Positions 6,361 through 15,673 of a DNA stretch of 64,000 nt are shown here, one piece after another (the stretch's first letter is position 1; every line of letters starts with the position of its first letter). The notes under the pieces were generated by a model. It was given only the letters and a program-made list of their open reading frames with translations, made no database searches and was not told the origin of the DNA. The DNA lies in the IMG/VR virus record IMGVR_UViG_3300020383_000006, positions 1 through 64,000 of that record. One strand, 5' to 3'. A program made the translations under genes and the position numbers. The DNA comes from a virus.

Positions 6361-8211
6361 ATGAGTGAAAACCTTTCTAAGTACAAAAAATTATCTTCAT
6401 TAGAACATGTACTCCAACGTTCTGGTATGTATCTAGGGTCTACTGCTATTCAGGAACAAAACGTATTTGTTCCTGGTAAAAAAGGTAGAATGACCGAACA
6501 CAAATTGTCATTTTCTCCAGCATTATTAAAGATGTTTGATGAGATTATCAGTAACAGCGTTGATGAACACATTCGTTCAGGATCAGTTTCAAAAATTGAT
6601 GTTACTATTAACCAAATGGGTGGTGAAATATCAATTTCGGATAACGGTGGAATACCTGTTCAAAAACATCCAGAATATAAACAATGGATACCGGAAATGA
6701 TTTTCGGTGAAATGCGTACTGGTTCAAATTTTGGTGATGAAGAAAGAACCACCGCTGGATTAAATGGTCTGGGTTCAAAGCTAACATCAATCTTTTCAAA
6801 GGAATTTACCGTAACAACTTCTGACGGTAAGAAGCGGTTTACCCAAACCTTCAAAAATAACCTCTCAGAACGCTCTGAACCGAAAATTGTGCAATCTAAT
6901 TCCAAAGGTACTACGATTACCTTTACTCCAGATTACGAACGCTTAGGATGCGAATTAGACACTGATACAGTTCAGCGTATTCAAAAACGGGTTTATGATG
7001 TTGCTGGTTGTAATCCATTAATTCAGGTGACGTTAAATAAAATTCCTATCCGTATAGCTTCATTTGAATCATACGCTCGATTATTTTCTGACGAACTTGT
7101 TTCTGATAAAAATAAAGATTGGGAAATTGTGGTTTGTCCTTCGGAAGATGAATTTAAACAAATTTCCTTTGTTAATGGTGTTGATACCTATAATGGTGGA
7201 ACACATGTTGATTATATCGTAAACCAAATAACAAACAAACTACGTGAATACATTAAAAAGAAACATAAAGTTGACGTAAAACCTTCAAATATTAAACAAC
7301 ACCTGTTTGTATTCATTAATTGTCGAATTAATGCACCTACATTTACTTCCCAAACCAAAGAAAATATGTCATCTGATGTTAAAGACTTTGGTACTTCTTT
7401 TGAGGTTAGTGATAAATTCATTAGGGCATTAACTCGCTCAGAGGTTGTACAAAAGGTTCTTGATTGGGCTGAAGCGCAACAACGCCAAAAAGAATTGGCT
7501 GAAATGCGTAAAGTGAATAAGCAAGCGCAAAAGAAAAACCATCTTAAAAAGATTGTTAAGTTTGACGATGCTACGGGCAAAAAGCGTGAAGAATGCTCCC
7601 TGTTATTAGCTGAGGGTGATTCAGCGGCAAAAACGTTATTATCAGCCCGTGAACCAAAAACAATTGGTGTGTACCCATTAAAAGGAAAACCGCTAAATGT
7701 TCGTGATATTAAACTCAAGCGATTAACATCGAATGAAGAATTTGCGAACATTATGTCAATCTTAGGTCTAAAATTAGGTCATGAAGCTGACCCTAGTCAA
7801 ATGAGGTTTGGTAAGGTTATAATTGCAGCGGATTTTGACCCTGATGGTTCGCATATTTGTGGTCTTATCGTTAATATGTTTCAACAATTTTGGCCAAACC
7901 TATTGAAAGAAGGAATGGTGTACCGTTTAAGAACTCCGTTGATTGTAGCGACTAAGAATAAAAAAGAATATGAATTCTTTAGTCGTGAAGAATTTCAAAA
8001 ATGGGCTTCTAAAAACCCAAATCATTCTTATAAGTATTACAAAGGACTTGGTTCTTGGACTACAAAGGCATTTAAGAAATTTTTAAATGATGAAAATTAC
8101 CATGAACAACTAACCTATGATTCTGAAGATGATTTCAAATCAGTTGACTTAGCGTTTGATAAATCTAAATCAAATGCACGTAAAGATTGGTTGCTTGGTA
8201 CTCAATACTAA
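6361..8211 (+). CDS. 39: DNA topoisomerase II large subunit (gp39/gp60 type, unsplit)
   Basis: 616 residues. N-terminal GHKL ATPase domain: EIISNSVDEH at about 60-69 (Mg-binding Asn), DNGG at about 97-100, and the glycine lid GLNGLGSKL at about 134-142. The C-terminal half has the TOPRIM domain, LLAEGDSA at about 415-422 and DFDPDGSH at about 491-498, the acidic residues that bind Mg for DNA cleavage. T4 splits this subunit between genes 39 and 60; here ATPase and TOPRIM parts are in one frame, as in most T4 relatives. With gp52 it relaxes DNA ahead of the fork and supports origin initiation. The gp52 gene follows after 12 nt. Confidence 0.97.
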   Translation: MSENLSKYKKLSSLEHVLQRSGMYLGSTAIQEQNVFVPGKKGRMTEHKLSFSPALLKMFDEIISNSVDEHIRSGSVSKIDVTINQMGGEISISDNGGIPVQKHPEYKQWIPEMIFGEMRTGSNFGDEERTTAGLNGLGSKLTSIFSKEFTVTTSDGKKRFTQTFKNNLSERSEPKIVQSNSKGTTITFTPDYERLGCELDTDTVQRIQKRVYDVAGCNPLIQVTLNKIPIRIASFESYARLFSDELVSDKNKDWEIVVCPSEDEFKQISFVNGVDTYNGGTHVDYIVNQITNKLREYIKKKHKVDVKPSNIKQHLFVFINCRINAPTFTSQTKENMSSDVKDFGTSFEVSDKFIRALTRSEVVQKVLDWAEAQQRQKELAEMRKVNKQAQKKNHLKKIVKFDDATGKKREECSLLLAEGDSAAKTLLSAREPKTIGVYPLKGKPLNVRDIKLKRLTSNEEFANIMSILGLKLGHEADPSQMRFGKVIIAADFDPDGSHICGLIVNMFQQFWPNLLKEGMVYRLRTPLIVATKNKKEYEFFSREEFQKWASKNPNHSYKYYKGLGSWTTKAFKKFLNDENYHEQLTYDSEDDFKSVDLAFDKSKSNARKDWLLGTQY

Positions 8212-8223
8212 AGGATTGAAAAA

Positions 8224-9528
8224 GTGAAAATAGCTGATTTTTTTGATACCGAATTTAAAGAATTTTCAAATTTAGATAATGTTCGTTCTATCCCATCACT
8301 AATTGATGGGTTTAAGGATTCACAAAGAAAGGCGATTTATGGTATGATGAGTCGCCCGTTAAAAGAAGTTAAAATTGCTCAAGCTGCTGGTGAAGTTGCA
8401 CTAAACACGCACTACAATCATGGTGAAAATTCCATGGGTAATACGTTAGTCGGTTTGGCACAAAACTATCCTGGGTCAAATAACGTTAATTTATTAGAAC
8501 CGATTGGCCAATTTGGTTCTATACTAACAAACGAATCATCTTCTCATCGTTATATTTTTACGAAAGTGTCTGAAAACCTTAGAAAGTACATTCGTAAAGA
8601 AGATGATATCGTACTTGAACATAAAACTGAAGACGGTGATAAAGTAGAACCGAAGGTTTTTTACCCAGTTATTCCATTATGGATAGTTAATGGTTCAAAT
8701 GGTATTGGAACAGGACATTCTTGTAAAATACTACCAAGAAACCCGGAATCAATTAAAAGAATACTTTCAAATTGGGCTAAGGGTTCTGAACCAAAATCAC
8801 TAAAAAAACTTTTAATGCCTTATTATGAAGGATGGAAAGGTAGCGTCATTAAAGTTGATGAAAACAGTTTTATATTAGAAGGTGTTATTGAAAAGATTAA
8901 TACTTCTACTGTTAAGATTACCGAAGTTCCACCGAATATGGGTATTGATAAGGTTAAAGCAAACCTTGTAAAACTTCTAGAAGAAAACAAAATTCGGGAC
9001 TTTGATAATAATTCTTCTGAGGAAGGGTTTGAAATTATTGTAAAAATGCCTAGGGACGTTGCTAAAAAGACAACTAAGCAACTTTTAAACCTTTTCAAGC
9101 TAACTACCCGCGTTACCGAAAATGTGACAATGTGGAGCAGTACAGGAGAGTTAACGAAATATGAAAACGTTGAAGAAGCTCTACGGGAATTTTTACAATT
9201 CAAATTATCCAAGGTTGAAGAACGTCGAATTAAACAAATTGAACTACTGGAAGAACAATCTGATTTTTTAAATCAAAAGAAAGACTTTATTTTCAAATGG
9301 AATATGCTTAATAATCCAGGAAAAATGGAAAGAACTGAAATTCGCAAAAAGATTCAAAGTTGTTCTGATGAAAATTTTGAACGGTTTATGAATATGCGCA
9401 TTTCCTCACTAACGTTAGAAAAAGTTGATGAACTGCAAAAAGAAATGGTTCAAATAGAAAAAGAGGTTGAATCTTTAAAAGAAACAACCCCTAGTAAATT
9501 ATATTCTAGTGATTTAAAATTAATCTGA
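8224..9528 (+). CDS. 52: DNA topoisomerase II medium subunit (gp52)
   Basis: 434 residues from a GTG at 8224, with AAGGATT 8-10 nt upstream. This is the DNA-cleaving subunit of the T4-type topoisomerase: residue Tyr110 in SSSHRYIF is the candidate active-site tyrosine, N-terminal winged helix (RSIPSLIDGFKDSQRKAIYG) at about 23-42, and a charged coiled coil in the last 120 residues as in gyrase A-like proteins. Forms the holoenzyme with the product of the upstream gene. Its 3' end overlaps by 9 nt a convergent minus-strand gene. Confidence 0.95.
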   Translation: MKIADFFDTEFKEFSNLDNVRSIPSLIDGFKDSQRKAIYGMMSRPLKEVKIAQAAGEVALNTHYNHGENSMGNTLVGLAQNYPGSNNVNLLEPIGQFGSILTNESSSHRYIFTKVSENLRKYIRKEDDIVLEHKTEDGDKVEPKVFYPVIPLWIVNGSNGIGTGHSCKILPRNPESIKRILSNWAKGSEPKSLKKLLMPYYEGWKGSVIKVDENSFILEGVIEKINTSTVKITEVPPNMGIDKVKANLVKLLEENKIRDFDNNSSEEGFEIIVKMPRDVAKKTTKQLLNLFKLTTRVTENVTMWSSTGELTKYENVEEALREFLQFKLSKVEERRIKQIELLEEQSDFLNQKKDFIFKWNMLNNPGKMERTEIRKKIQSCSDENFERFMNMRISSLTLEKVDELQKEMVQIEKEVESLKETTPSKLYSSDLKLI

Positions 9529-9954
9529 TTTTTGGTATTGCTCAGAAACAAGCAACTTGAAATTTAAAAGATCTTCATTAACTTTAGTGACTTTTTCTCC
9601 AATGTTGGAAATCTTGTCATCTTGTTCTTGGTCTTTTATTTTAAGAGTTGCTGTTTCTCTATATAATAAATCTTTAAGTTCTGAACTAGAAGTTTCAAGT
9701 CTTTTACTGAAATCATCGAACCTTGAGTCAAATCGAAGTTGGAGTTTATCCAGTTCTTCTTTTTGCTCAAGACGGTTTCTATCTAAAGACTTATTCATTT
9801 CAGAAACTATTGACCCTGAAGATTCTTTAAAGTCTTTGGCAACAAGTTCCATTTTTTTGGACTGATTCTTCAAGAACCACATTGGAATACCAACCAAAGC
9901 AATCATTACTGACACTAGAATTGACAGTATTGTAAGTATCGTTGAAATTTGCAT
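9520..9954 (-). CDS. Membrane-anchored coiled-coil protein
   Basis: 144 residues, convergent with and overlapping gp52. Residues about 5-28 are hydrophobic (an N-terminal anchor: ILTILSILVSVMIALVGIP), and residues 35-140 are charged, almost Gly-free and heptad-like, indicating a long coiled coil. It is the only minus-strand gene between 1 and 13.8 kb. Topology resembles an inner spanin or an envelope-tethered effector, but a separate spanin-like pair exists at 31658-32415. Divergently transcribed from the primase gene. Confidence 0.65.
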   Translation of the reverse strand: MQISTILTILSILVSVMIALVGIPMWFLKNQSKKMELVAKDFKESSGSIVSEMNKSLDRNRLEQKEELDKLQLRFDSRFDDFSKRLETSSSELKDLLYRETATLKIKDQEQDDKISNIGEKVTKVNEDLLNFKLLVSEQYQKSD

Positions 9955-10030
9955 TATTTTATTTTTCTTATTATGAGTTTTATAATGAGAGAATTCATTT
10001 ATATTTAGCTAAATCTGGTATCTAAAAATT

Positions 10031-11083
10031 ATGTTTAAACCTGATTTTTTTATTGATAATCAATGGCTCCATAGAATAGGACATCGCTTAGAAGGGTTTA
10101 AGAAAGCAGGCGGTAATGCGTTCCAAGCCAGATGCCCTTATTGCGGTGATTCAAAAAAAGATAAGCGCAAAAAACGTTTCTATTTCTATACCAAAAAACA
10201 ATCATTAAATTTTGATTGTAAAAACTGTGACGCAAGTGGTTCTTTTTGGACGTTCATGCAAGAACAGGTCCCTGACTTGTTTGATGAATATAAAAAAGAA
10301 CAAATGTTTAAACACTTTAAACGTTATGAACCCAATAATAATTCTTCAAACAATTTTAAACGGGAAGATGAAGAACAATATCAGATTGAAGAAGAAAATT
10401 ATGAACCCGTATGTTTATCTAAGTTGATAGGGTTAATGGAACCTATTTCTGAATTACCTGAAAGTCATGAAGCAGTTCAATATCTTGTTAAAAGAGGTTT
10501 TTCTAAAAAAGAATACGGTAGATTATTTTATGCTCAAGACTTTAAGAAGTTATCTGAGGTTGTATCATATAAAGAATTATCTGAACGTTTCCCCAATGAA
10601 CCTCGCATAGTCATACCGTTTTTTAATAAAGATTTAAATGTGACTATGATGCAAGGACGTTCTCTTGATCCAAAATCTTCACTGAAATACATCACAATCA
10701 AAACTGATCCAGAATTAGAAAAAATATACGGGTTGGAGAACGTAAAAAGAAATAAAACAGTTTACTGTGTAGAAGGACCTCTAGATAGCCTTTTTGTTGA
10801 TAATTGTCTAGCTTCTTGTGATTCCTCATTAACCAAAGTTCCTGCTGACGTTTATATTTTTGACAATCAACCAAGAAATAAAGAAATTGTTGAACTAATG
10901 GAAGATTGTATTGAAAAAGGCAATCAGTTAGTTGTTTGGCCAAACAGCCCAAACGGAAAAGAAGATATTAATGACATGATTAAAAATGGTACACCACAAA
11001 AAGACCTAATGAAAATAATTAAAGAAAGAACGTTCAAAGGTCTAAAAGCTAGAATAGAGTTGACTAATTGGAGAAGAGTATAA
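10031..11083 (+). CDS. 61: DNA primase (gp61)
   Basis: 350 residues. N-terminal zinc ribbon CPYC (about 35-38) and CKNC (about 63-66), then a TOPRIM-like catalytic core with VEGPLDSLFVD (about 253-263) and YIFDNQPRN (about 279-287), the acidic residues for RNA primer synthesis. Length matches the T4 primase (342 residues). It would act with a DnaB-like helicase gp41, not seen in this window. Start ATG at 10031 has no strong Shine-Dalgarno; the upstream 76 nt are AT-rich and contain possible promoters in both directions. Confidence 0.92.
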   Translation: MFKPDFFIDNQWLHRIGHRLEGFKKAGGNAFQARCPYCGDSKKDKRKKRFYFYTKKQSLNFDCKNCDASGSFWTFMQEQVPDLFDEYKKEQMFKHFKRYEPNNNSSNNFKREDEEQYQIEEENYEPVCLSKLIGLMEPISELPESHEAVQYLVKRGFSKKEYGRLFYAQDFKKLSEVVSYKELSERFPNEPRIVIPFFNKDLNVTMMQGRSLDPKSSLKYITIKTDPELEKIYGLENVKRNKTVYCVEGPLDSLFVDNCLASCDSSLTKVPADVYIFDNQPRNKEIVELMEDCIEKGNQLVVWPNSPNGKEDINDMIKNGTPQKDLMKIIKERTFKGLKARIELTNWRRV

Positions 11084-11120
11084 TAAATAGTCAGCGTTAC
11101 CATAACAAAGGTTGTACAAT

Positions 11121-12788
11121 ATGTCTAAGAATTTTAAAATGGATGACAACGTAAAATTAGAAATCCTTCGACTTGATAATGAAGGAATTTCAATGAACAA
11201 AATTTCTGAATTAGTTGGAATCAATAAATCTACTGTTTCTAGATTTTTGCGTAAATTGACTCATAAAGAATGGTGGGAAAGGAATGATAATAAACCCATA
11301 GCTTCTGGTAATTATAAAGATCATCACGCAAAAATAGAAAAACTTCCAGGAAACCGATTTATATTAACTTCTGCACAAAATAATACCTATGTTCACCCCA
11401 AATTTTTAAAATCCCTTGAAAATGCCGCTGAATATATGGGGGCTCAAATTTTAGTTGGAACGTTCTCATACAATATTGCTGAATATCGTGCACATAACAA
11501 CCAACTATCAGAAAAATATAAAAACAGGGAAACTAATCAAAACCTTGAGAAAGGGGATAATTTATTTTTTGACCCAATGATCAAAGAATATATTGTTGAT
11601 GAACCTAAAATGTTAACAAAGGACTTAATGTGGAACGGTGAATTAAATATTTCACCTACGGCTGTTAATCCATTTAGCGGTATGGAAGGATATACGAAAG
11701 GTATCAGCGGTATATTTCCTCACGTTAAAGTTGGTATGAAGCCACTAGCAAGACATAAAATGGAAGACCCGAGGTATTTGTTTTCTACTGGTTCAATAAC
11801 GAAGAAAAATTATATTCAAAAGAAAGCTGGTCAAAAAGGTGCGTTGCACCATACCTTTGCTGCTTTATTAATTGAAGTAGATGAAGAAGGTGATTGGTTC
11901 CCTAGACAATTAGTTGCTGATTCAGGTACGGGCGAATTTTACGATTTAGACGTCCTGTACACTCCTGAGGGCGTTTTTCCTGGTCAATCAGCAGAAGCTA
12001 TACAGTGGGGGGATTTACACTCCGAAAAGGCAGATGAGGAAGTTTATAAGGTATCATTCGGTAACCATCCTGATAGTTTATTAAATAGATTGAACCCGAC
12101 TTACCAATTTGTTAACGATGTTCTTGATTTTACTAGCAGAAACCATCATAACATAAAAGACCCTTATTTTAGGTTTAAACGCTATATTGAAGGTAAAGAA
12201 AGTGTTCTTGATGATATAAAACAAGTAGCTGATACCTTAGAAATGATGAAGCGTGATTCTACTATCACGGTTATCGTAGAATCAAATCATGATTTAGCGT
12301 TACAACGTTGGTTAAAAGAATCTGATTATAAATCAGATCCAGCAAATTCTATTCCTTTTCTTGAATTACAATTAGCGACCTATAAAGCATTAGAATCAGG
12401 TGATGATGATTTTTCTATCTTTGAATATGCTATGAACAAGTACCATGGTATAGGAGAGGGAAGTGATTACACTATATTTCTGAGGGAAGATGAATCATTT
12501 AAAATATGTGGTTCAATAGAATCAGGTTGTCATGGTCATTTAGGTAATAATGGTGGACGTGGGTCAGTTAGCGCATTTAAGAAAAGAGGGATTAGATATA
12601 ATGTAGGTCATAGTCATTCACCTTGCATTGATGAAGGAGTATATTATGCTGGAGTAAGCGGTAAACTCAGTGAATTCACTTATGCGAAAGGTGGGACGAC
12701 GTGGGATCATGGCCATATCGTGACATACCCCAACGGTAAAAGAGCAATTTATTTAATTAGAAATGGGAAATATTATGCAAAATCTTAA
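11121..12788 (+). CDS. HTH-metallophosphoesterase protein (T5 A1-like suspected)
   Basis: 555 residues from the ATG at 11121. Residues 1-50 are a helix-turn-helix (DNEGISMNKISELVGINKS, then TVSRFLRKL), expected to bind DNA. The rest carries calcineurin-type metallophosphoesterase motifs in order: GDLHS at about 296-300, SNHD at about 387-390 (GNHD variant) and GHSHS at about 496-500. A DNA-binding module joined to such a nuclease core resembles phage T5 protein A1, needed for host DNA degradation; that match is from memory. Likely role: DNase acting on host DNA or on specific sites. TATAATAAATA just upstream may be its promoter. Confidence 0.7.
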   Translation: MSKNFKMDDNVKLEILRLDNEGISMNKISELVGINKSTVSRFLRKLTHKEWWERNDNKPIASGNYKDHHAKIEKLPGNRFILTSAQNNTYVHPKFLKSLENAAEYMGAQILVGTFSYNIAEYRAHNNQLSEKYKNRETNQNLEKGDNLFFDPMIKEYIVDEPKMLTKDLMWNGELNISPTAVNPFSGMEGYTKGISGIFPHVKVGMKPLARHKMEDPRYLFSTGSITKKNYIQKKAGQKGALHHTFAALLIEVDEEGDWFPRQLVADSGTGEFYDLDVLYTPEGVFPGQSAEAIQWGDLHSEKADEEVYKVSFGNHPDSLLNRLNPTYQFVNDVLDFTSRNHHNIKDPYFRFKRYIEGKESVLDDIKQVADTLEMMKRDSTITVIVESNHDLALQRWLKESDYKSDPANSIPFLELQLATYKALESGDDDFSIFEYAMNKYHGIGEGSDYTIFLREDESFKICGSIESGCHGHLGNNGGRGSVSAFKKRGIRYNVGHSHSPCIDEGVYYAGVSGKLSEFTYAKGGTTWDHGHIVTYPNGKRAIYLIRNGKYYAKS

Positions 12789-12810
12789 AAACAAAGAATA
12801 AAGGATTCTA

Positions 12811-12900
12811 TATTCCAGAATGCCGTTAAATTGGTGAGTTCTTATTTGGAATAATAATTTAACACCTATATAAACGTAGAGTTTCAATAATAATAAGGTG
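12811..12900 (+). promoter_or_regulatory. Structured leader with pseudoknot-type pairing
   Basis: In the 117-nt gap before the gene at 12907, TATTCCA (12811-12817) pairs with TGGAATA (12847-12853), and GTTAAATT (12825-12832) with AATTTAAC (12856-12863). The helices interleave as in an H-type pseudoknot. Then CACCT (12863-12867) pairs with AGGTG (12896-12900), enclosing AAAC/GTTT (12872-12875, 12881-12884), which would cover the AAGG ribosome-binding site of the next gene. Candidate RNA regulatory element. Confidence 0.5.
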
Positions 12901-12906
12901 CGTTTT

Positions 12907-13050
12907 ATGGTTAAAACTGAAATTGATTGTGATAATTGTAGCGAAAGTATTATCTTAGTTACTCGCGAAGAAACAATGGTAAATTTTTGTCCTAATTGCG
13001 GTACAAGCCAAGATTTATCAGACAGTATCTATTCTAGCGACGACGAGTAA
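12907..13050 (+). CDS. Mini zinc-ribbon protein
   Basis: 47 residues, ATG at 12907 after AAGGTGCGTTTT. Two CxxC pairs, CDNC at residues 8-11 and CPNC at about 28-31, form a zinc ribbon; the C-terminus is acidic (DSIYSSDDE). It ends 6 nt before the RuvC-like gene and may be cotranscribed with it. It lies behind the unusual structured leader at 12811-12900. Partner unknown; RNA polymerase or nucleic-acid binding is typical for this kind of protein. Confidence 0.7.
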   Translation: MVKTEIDCDNCSESIILVTREETMVNFCPNCGTSQDLSDSIYSSDDE

Positions 13051-13056
13051 TTTATC

Positions 13057-13602
13057 ATGAATTTTGCTGGAATAGATTATTCTATGAGTTGTCCTGCTAT
13101 AACAGTGGGACCGTCTGATGATTTTAGTAAATGTCATTCTTTCTTTTATTCAGGTGTTAAAAAGCACCAACGGAAATTTAAGCATGATATTTATGGTTTA
13201 GTCACTATCCCTTACTCAAGTGAATTGGAGCGCTTTGACAATGTTTCAGAGTGGGCTATGGCTATTTTGAAACGATACAAAGTTCAAAAAGTTTGTATCG
13301 AGGGATATGCTATGGGTGCAAAGGGTAAAGTTTTCAATATTGCTGAGAACACTGGAATATTGAAATACAAAATGTGGAAAGCAGGAATTGGTTTTATTAC
13401 CCCTTCACCAATGACAGTTAAAAAAGCGTTTTCCGGTAAAGGAAACGCAGGTAAAGAATTAATGTATGAGTCTTTCAAACAGAAAACAGGGTTAGATTTA
13501 TCAGAAGTCATTGATTGTAAAATTGATGCTAATCCTATTTCAGATATTGTTGATTCATATGCTATGTTAGAATATGGTTTTGAACAGGAGTTTTTTCAAT
13601 GA
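13057..13602 (+). CDS. RuvC-like RNase H-fold nuclease (Holliday-junction resolvase type)
   Basis: 181 residues. N-terminal strand with the first catalytic Asp (FAGIDYS, D7), a second acidic residue in VCIEGYA at about 78, and a C-terminal DIVDSYAM (about 167-174) supplying the last carboxylates: the DEDD arrangement of RuvC and other RNase H-fold enzymes. A long basic middle section binds DNA. Likely resolves branched DNA before packaging or supports recombination, complementing endonuclease VII if present elsewhere. Its last 4 nt (ATGA) overlap the glutaredoxin gene. Confidence 0.75.
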   Translation: MNFAGIDYSMSCPAITVGPSDDFSKCHSFFYSGVKKHQRKFKHDIYGLVTIPYSSELERFDNVSEWAMAILKRYKVQKVCIEGYAMGAKGKVFNIAENTGILKYKMWKAGIGFITPSPMTVKKAFSGKGNAGKELMYESFKQKTGLDLSEVIDCKIDANPISDIVDSYAMLEYGFEQEFFQ

Positions 13603-13838
13603 TTACAATTTATGGTAAAAATAAATGCCCTTTTTGCGTCAAAGCAAAAAATTTATGCCAAGAAAAAGGTATTGAGTTTAAATACAAAGAAGTCGGTGTA
13701 GACTTAACTAAAGAGCAATTGTTTGGTATTTTAGGTGAAGAAGTAAGAACCGTCCCACAAATTGTTTCCAATGAAGGGGACGGTTTCATGACTAAGATTG
13801 GTGGATATAATCAGTTAGTTGAATATTTAAATCAATAA
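13599..13838 (+). CDS. Glutaredoxin (NrdC-type)
   Basis: 79 residues. Redox motif CPFC at residues 10-13, cis-proline segment TVPQI at about 49-53 and the C-terminal GGY (about 66-68) define a glutaredoxin fold. It probably reduces the phage ribonucleotide reductase (NrdA/NrdB at 25446-28888), supplying deoxynucleotides. The start overlaps the RuvC-like gene stop (ATGA), and its end overlaps by 7 nt the convergent tail gene. Confidence 0.9.
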   Translation: MITIYGKNKCPFCVKAKNLCQEKGIEFKYKEVGVDLTKEQLFGILGEEVRTVPQIVSNEGDGFMTKIGGYNQLVEYLNQ

Positions 13839-15673
13839 CTGAAATTATATAAACCGTTTAGTTGATTAAATCTTCTATGCGTAGGGTCTTGGTTTTCCGA
13901 AACTTTAGACCCTTCAAACTTATTGTTATTGATATTCGTTTGATTAGAAGATGGAGCAATAACAGCATTACCACCTGAGCTTGTATTGTTATTATTAGTC
14001 AATTCTTTATTCTTTTTCTCAATAGAATTAGTTACTCTCTCATTAACTACATTTCCATCACCATAATAACGTTCCCTTGATTGTTCAGCTCTTCTTCTCA
14101 CCTTTTCAACTTTGGCGTCTAAATTAGGATTGTTCGTTCTACCGCCTTCTATATTTAAATTAGAACTTTCATCTTCATCACCAGAAAAGAACCCAGTAGC
14201 AGTATCCCAAAAGCTATTAGCTGTATCTTTAGCGCCATCAATAAGATCACCACCAAAATTGGTTATTCCATCAATCTTTTCAGTTATCCATTCTAAAATA
14301 GGTGACAATTTGCTTTCAACCCATTCATAAATGGATTCAAAGAAGTTGGTCATAGAGTTTATAGTATCCGATGCAAAAGATAACCCTTTATTAGTTAGTT
14401 CTTTTACGTAATCAAGTCCTTGTAAAAACCAATCATCTAAGCTAGTAAACCAACCAAATATTTTTTTAGTTAATTCTTCTTGTTTAACACCGAATATTTC
14501 ATCTACACCAAATAATCCAGCCACCCAATCAACAATACCTGTTAACGTGGAAACCAACCCAGAAACAACATTAGAAATACCAACCAATATTCTATCAGTT
14601 ATGTTTAAGTCACCTCTTCCCAATATTTCCTCGGCATTGAATATACCCTCAACAAAATCATAAATTCCTTGAACAATGGCAAGAATTCCGGTAAATTTAC
14701 CGAATTTCATAAACATTTTTCCGCCTTTCTTAAGGAATTCAAATACTTTCAAAAAAGGACCTATAAGAGCAGAAAAACCGGCAGTTATACCACCAAACAA
14801 ACCACCACCTTCATCACCAAAAAGGTCTTTCCCTTCATTTTGGTTTTTGTTTAAGTCAAGTTCAGGGGAAGTGTTATCACTTGACTCAAACTGGGTTTCA
14901 AGTGCGTCTGATTTTTGTTGCTCAATGGATTCCCTTTGGAGTTTATTCTGTTCATCAATACCATCTTTAATCTCAGATAGCGTTTCTTCATCATCAGGGT
15001 TCTCAATACCAAAAGCTTCATTGAATCGTTCTATTGCTAACTCAATTCTTTCAAGATAAGGAATGTAAATATCATTTGTTTCTGGGTTTTTTAATTGATC
15101 TAAATCACGTTCCAGAACTTCAGATTGCATTTCTTCATTTTTAAGTTGTTCTTCTTGGATATTTTGTTCTTCAAGAAGTGATTGTAATCTACGTTTTCTT
15201 TCTTCCTCAAATTGACGCTTCTGTTGTTTTTTAGAAGTCATCAAATCTTTAACCATATTCCCAGCATATCCCAAAACTGGGTTTGCTGTCATCACGGCTG
15301 AAGTTAATGTATCAAAAGAAGGTAGCGAGTCTTTTAAACTAGATAACCCACTACCAATAGTTTTCTTATTTTCAGATTTAATTTCGCTATCAATGTTATC
15401 AATATTGTCAAGAATTGAAGAAAATTTTCCTATGTAAGCGGCTTGTTGAGTACCAGCATCTATTTGTCCTGCGACTAAATCTTTTCTGATTTGTCGCATT
15501 TCTTTCAAAGCTGATTTAGAAAACGTGTTTGTTCCACTTTCTTGAAGGACAATGGCTTCTTGCATTATCCTTTCAAGTGTATTAGCAACAACGTCTTCGT
15601 CGTTACCTCTTAATTTTGTGGCTCTTCTAGCTTTTCTAATATCTAACAAAGCCTTTTTAGGATTTAATGCCAT
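13832..15673 (-). CDS. Large tail/baseplate-hub protein, gp29-like tape measure suspected
   Basis: 613 residues. About 80-260 is charged and helical, with a coiled coil at about 145-200 (EEERKRRLQSLLEEQNIQEE); about 295-420 has long apolar, Gly-rich helices (SALIGPFLKVFEFLKKG, IVDWVAGLFGVDEIFG), and the C-terminus is Asn/Ser-rich. Length is close to T4 gp29 (590 residues), the tape measure and hub subunit, and the gene is last in a minus-strand run after gp26-like and tail-tube-like genes, a T4 hub context. The assignment is by size, composition and position. A different hub protein is the alternative. Confidence 0.55.
   Translation of the reverse strand: MALNPKKALLDIRKARRATKLRGNDEDVVANTLERIMQEAIVLQESGTNTFSKSALKEMRQIRKDLVAGQIDAGTQQAAYIGKFSSILDNIDNIDSEIKSENKKTIGSGLSSLKDSLPSFDTLTSAVMTANPVLGYAGNMVKDLMTSKKQQKRQFEEERKRRLQSLLEEQNIQEEQLKNEEMQSEVLERDLDQLKNPETNDIYIPYLERIELAIERFNEAFGIENPDDEETLSEIKDGIDEQNKLQRESIEQQKSDALETQFESSDNTSPELDLNKNQNEGKDLFGDEGGGLFGGITAGFSALIGPFLKVFEFLKKGGKMFMKFGKFTGILAIVQGIYDFVEGIFNAEEILGRGDLNITDRILVGISNVVSGLVSTLTGIVDWVAGLFGVDEIFGVKQEELTKKIFGWFTSLDDWFLQGLDYVKELTNKGLSFASDTINSMTNFFESIYEWVESKLSPILEWITEKIDGITNFGGDLIDGAKDTANSFWDTATGFFSGDEDESSNLNIEGGRTNNPNLDAKVEKVRRRAEQSRERYYGDGNVVNERVTNSIEKKNKELTNNNNTSSGGNAVIAPSSNQTNINNNKFEGSKVSENQDPTHRRFNQLNGLYNFSY

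Noticed and set aside
7212-7751. 179-residue open frame on the minus strand
   Set aside because: Lies wholly inside the topoisomerase gene on the other strand; no ribosome-binding site or sensible protein pattern.
8823-9212. 129-residue open frame on the minus strand
   Set aside because: Antisense shadow of gp52.
9520-9954. Membrane coiled-coil protein as i-spanin
   Set aside because: No lipoprotein gene lies beside or inside it, so the spanin role is better given to 31993-32415.
14676-15059. Plus-strand open frames of 61-127 residues inside the tail gene
   Set aside because: Low-complexity, Ser/Phe/Pro-rich translations typical of antisense frames; the minus-strand structural gene explains the sequence.
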